Origin: Micrococcales bacterium
GTDB taxonomy: Bacteria; Actinomycetota; Actinomycetes; Actinomycetales; Dermatophilaceae
Reading direction: 5' to 3'
Assembly (NCBI GenBank): GCA_003132125.1
Contig: PKWT01000372.1
Location: forward strand, 9,879 to 25,308
Length of the DNA stretch: 15,430 bases
Both the position numbers and the translations under genes were made by a program. Positions 13,956-15,430 of the stretch are shown here, in pieces. Position 1 is the first letter of the stretch. Every line of letters begins with the position of its first letter. The notes below the pieces were generated by a model, which ran no database searches, was not told the DNA's origin, and saw nothing but the letters and a program-made list of their open reading frames with translations.

Positions 13956-15430
13956 CTATAGGGCCCCGGCCAGGTGGTAGTACACCTGGTTCCAGCGCAG
14001 TTCGCTGCGGAACCGGCTCAGCACCGTCTCGTCGGTGATCGTCACGAGCTCGACGCCAGCGATCTCGGCGAAGTCCTCGATCGTCTCGGCGCCAACCGCC
14101 TGGGTGAAGCACGTGTGGTGCGGCCCGCCGGCCATCAGCCAGGCCTCGGCGGCCGTGGCGAGGTTCGGCCGCGGCTTCCACACGGCTCGTGCGACGGGCA
14201 GGCGCGGCAGCTCCTGCTCCGGCTCGACGACGTCGACCTCGCTCGCGACCAGCCGCAGCCGGGTGCCGAGATCCATGAGCCCGACGACGAGCCCGGGCCC
14301 GGGTGGAGCGGTGAACACCAGCCGAACCGGGTCCTCCCGGGCACCGATCGCGAGCGGGTGGATCTCGCAATAGGGCTTGGCCCGGGCGATCGTCGGACAA
14401 ACCTCGAGCATGTGGGCGCCGAGCACCAGCGGCGACTCCGCGCCGAGGTTGTAGGTGTAGTCCTCCATGAACGAGGTCCCGGCGTCGAGTCCGGCCGCCA
14501 TCGTCTTCATGATCCGCACGAGCGCAGCGGTCTTCCAGTCGCCCTCGGCACCGAAGCCGTAGCCGTCGGCCATGAGTCGCTGCACGGCGATCCCGGGGAG
14601 CTGCCGGAGCCTGCCGAGGTCCTCGAAGGTGTCGGTGAATGCCGCGGCCCCCACCTCGTCGAGAAACGACCGCAGGGCGAGCTCGATGCGGGCCGCCTCG
14701 CGCAGCGAGTCATGCCGAGCCGCACCCCGCCGGAGCTCCGGGACGACGTCGTACTCGTCCTCGTAGGTCGCGGCGAGCCGGTCGACGTCGGCGTCGGGGA
14801 CCTCCGCCACACGGTCGGCGAGATCGCTCACGCCGTAGCCGTTGACGGAGAAGCCGAACCTGATCTGGGCCTCGACCTTGTCGCCCTCGGTGACGGCGAC
14901 GTTGCGCATGTTGTCGCCGAACCGGGCGATCCGCAGGTGCTGGGCGTCGTGCCACCCCAGGGCCGCCCGCGTCCACGTGCCGACCCGCCGGTGGACCTCG
15001 GGGTCCGCCCAGTGCCCGACGACGATCTTGCGGCGCGACCGCAGCCGGGTGGCCAGGTAGCCGAACTCGCGGTCGCCGTGGGCGGACTGGTTGAGGTTCA
15101 TGAAGTCCATGTCGATCTCGGCCCACGGGAGATCACGGTTGTGCTGGGTGTGCAGGTGCAGCAGCGGCTTCTGAAGCACACTGAGCCCGGCGATCCACAT
15201 CTTGGCCGGAGAGAACGTGTGCATCCAGGTGATCACCCCGATGCACCGCGGGTCGGCGTTGGCCTCGAGGCAGATCCGTTGGATCGCGTCGGCCGTGGTC
15301 AGCACCGGCTTGGGGACGACCCGCACCGGGATCGCTGGCGCCCCGCCGAGCCCCGCGACCACCCGCGAGGACTGCGCCTCAACCTGCCGCAGCGTCTCGG
15401 GTCCGTAAAGGGCCTGGCTGCCGGTCAGGA
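13956..15430 (-). CDS. araA: L-arabinose isomerase (partial, N-terminus outside the window)
   Basis: The enzyme converts L-arabinose to L-ribulose in the cytoplasm, the first step of arabinose breakdown, and needs Mn2+. The frame is open to the right edge and gives about 490 residues beginning LTGSQALYGPETLRQVEAQS, so only roughly a dozen N-terminal residues are missing. Signatures in order are HTFSPAKMW, DMDFMNLNQSAHGDREFG, CRFGDN-like ARFGDNMRNVAVTEGDKVEA, GAEGDWKTAALVRIMK and GTSFMEDYTYN (with the two metal-binding Glu), LGAHMLEVCP (His ligand) and GGPHHTCFTQ (last His ligand). It ends with WNQVYYHLAGAL and TAG. No catalytic residue is missing. In other actinobacteria araA sits with araB, araD and a regulator; those would lie beyond the window. 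Strand and base use set it apart from the debris next to it. Confidence 0.97.
   Translation of the reverse strand, partial: LTGSQALYGPETLRQVEAQSSRVVAGLGGAPAIPVRVVPKPVLTTADAIQRICLEANADPRCIGVITWMHTFSPAKMWIAGLSVLQKPLLHLHTQHNRDLPWAEIDMDFMNLNQSAHGDREFGYLATRLRSRRKIVVGHWADPEVHRRVGTWTRAALGWHDAQHLRIARFGDNMRNVAVTEGDKVEAQIRFGFSVNGYGVSDLADRVAEVPDADVDRLAATYEDEYDVVPELRRGAARHDSLREAARIELALRSFLDEVGAAAFTDTFEDLGRLRQLPGIAVQRLMADGYGFGAEGDWKTAALVRIMKTMAAGLDAGTSFMEDYTYNLGAESPLVLGAHMLEVCPTIARAKPYCEIHPLAIGAREDPVRLVFTAPPGPGLVVGLMDLGTRLRLVASEVDVVEPEQELPRLPVARAVWKPRPNLATAAEAWLMAGGPHHTCFTQAVGAETIEDFAEIAGVELVTITDETVLSRFRSELRWNQVYYHLAGAL

Overview
The window is GC-rich, bacterial and almost fully coding down to about 11.1 kb. 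Four-base start/stop overlaps, frequent GTG codons near starts, and the style of the NuoC tail, NuoI, PepN and AraA proteins suggest a high-GC actinobacterium. I cannot fix the family from sequence alone.

Region 1 (1-7507, + strand) is a respiratory complex I operon: the 3' end of nuoC followed by nuoH, I, J, K, L, M and N. Every visible junction is a 4-base overlap (ATGA or GTGA). nuoC runs directly into nuoH, so no nuoE, nuoF or nuoG, the genes of the NADH-oxidising module, lies between them. This resembles the reduced second nuo cluster of some actinobacteria rather than the 14-gene NADH:quinone oxidoreductase. The membrane proton-pump residues are intact in NuoL, NuoM, NuoN and NuoK.

Region 2 (7508-11132) holds a strong hairpin after nuoN, then htpX (membrane zinc protease of protein quality control), then pepN (M1 aminopeptidase). 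A clear two-way terminator separates pepN from the convergent gene.

Region 3 (11133-11858) has yajQ on the minus strand. Divergent from it is tRNA-Tyr(GTA), with a long variable arm, an encoded CCA and its own terminator.

Region 4 (11859-13955) looks accessory. It begins with about 650 bases without a convincing gene. These hold a site resembling a CsoR-type copper operator, several small inverted repeats and a possible structured RNA. Next is an unrecognised 276-residue gene whose first half resembles a phage prohead-type serine protease. After it come gene debris: a metallo-beta-lactamase-fold fragment with an altered metal motif, a possible minus-strand protein tail, and an 11-bp inverted repeat. 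The region lies just beyond a tRNA and before a sugar gene, as expected for an insertion/deletion hot spot, but I found no integrase and no att repeat.

Region 5 (13956-15430, minus strand) is araA, L-arabinose isomerase, complete at its C-terminus and cut by the right window edge about a dozen residues from its expected start.
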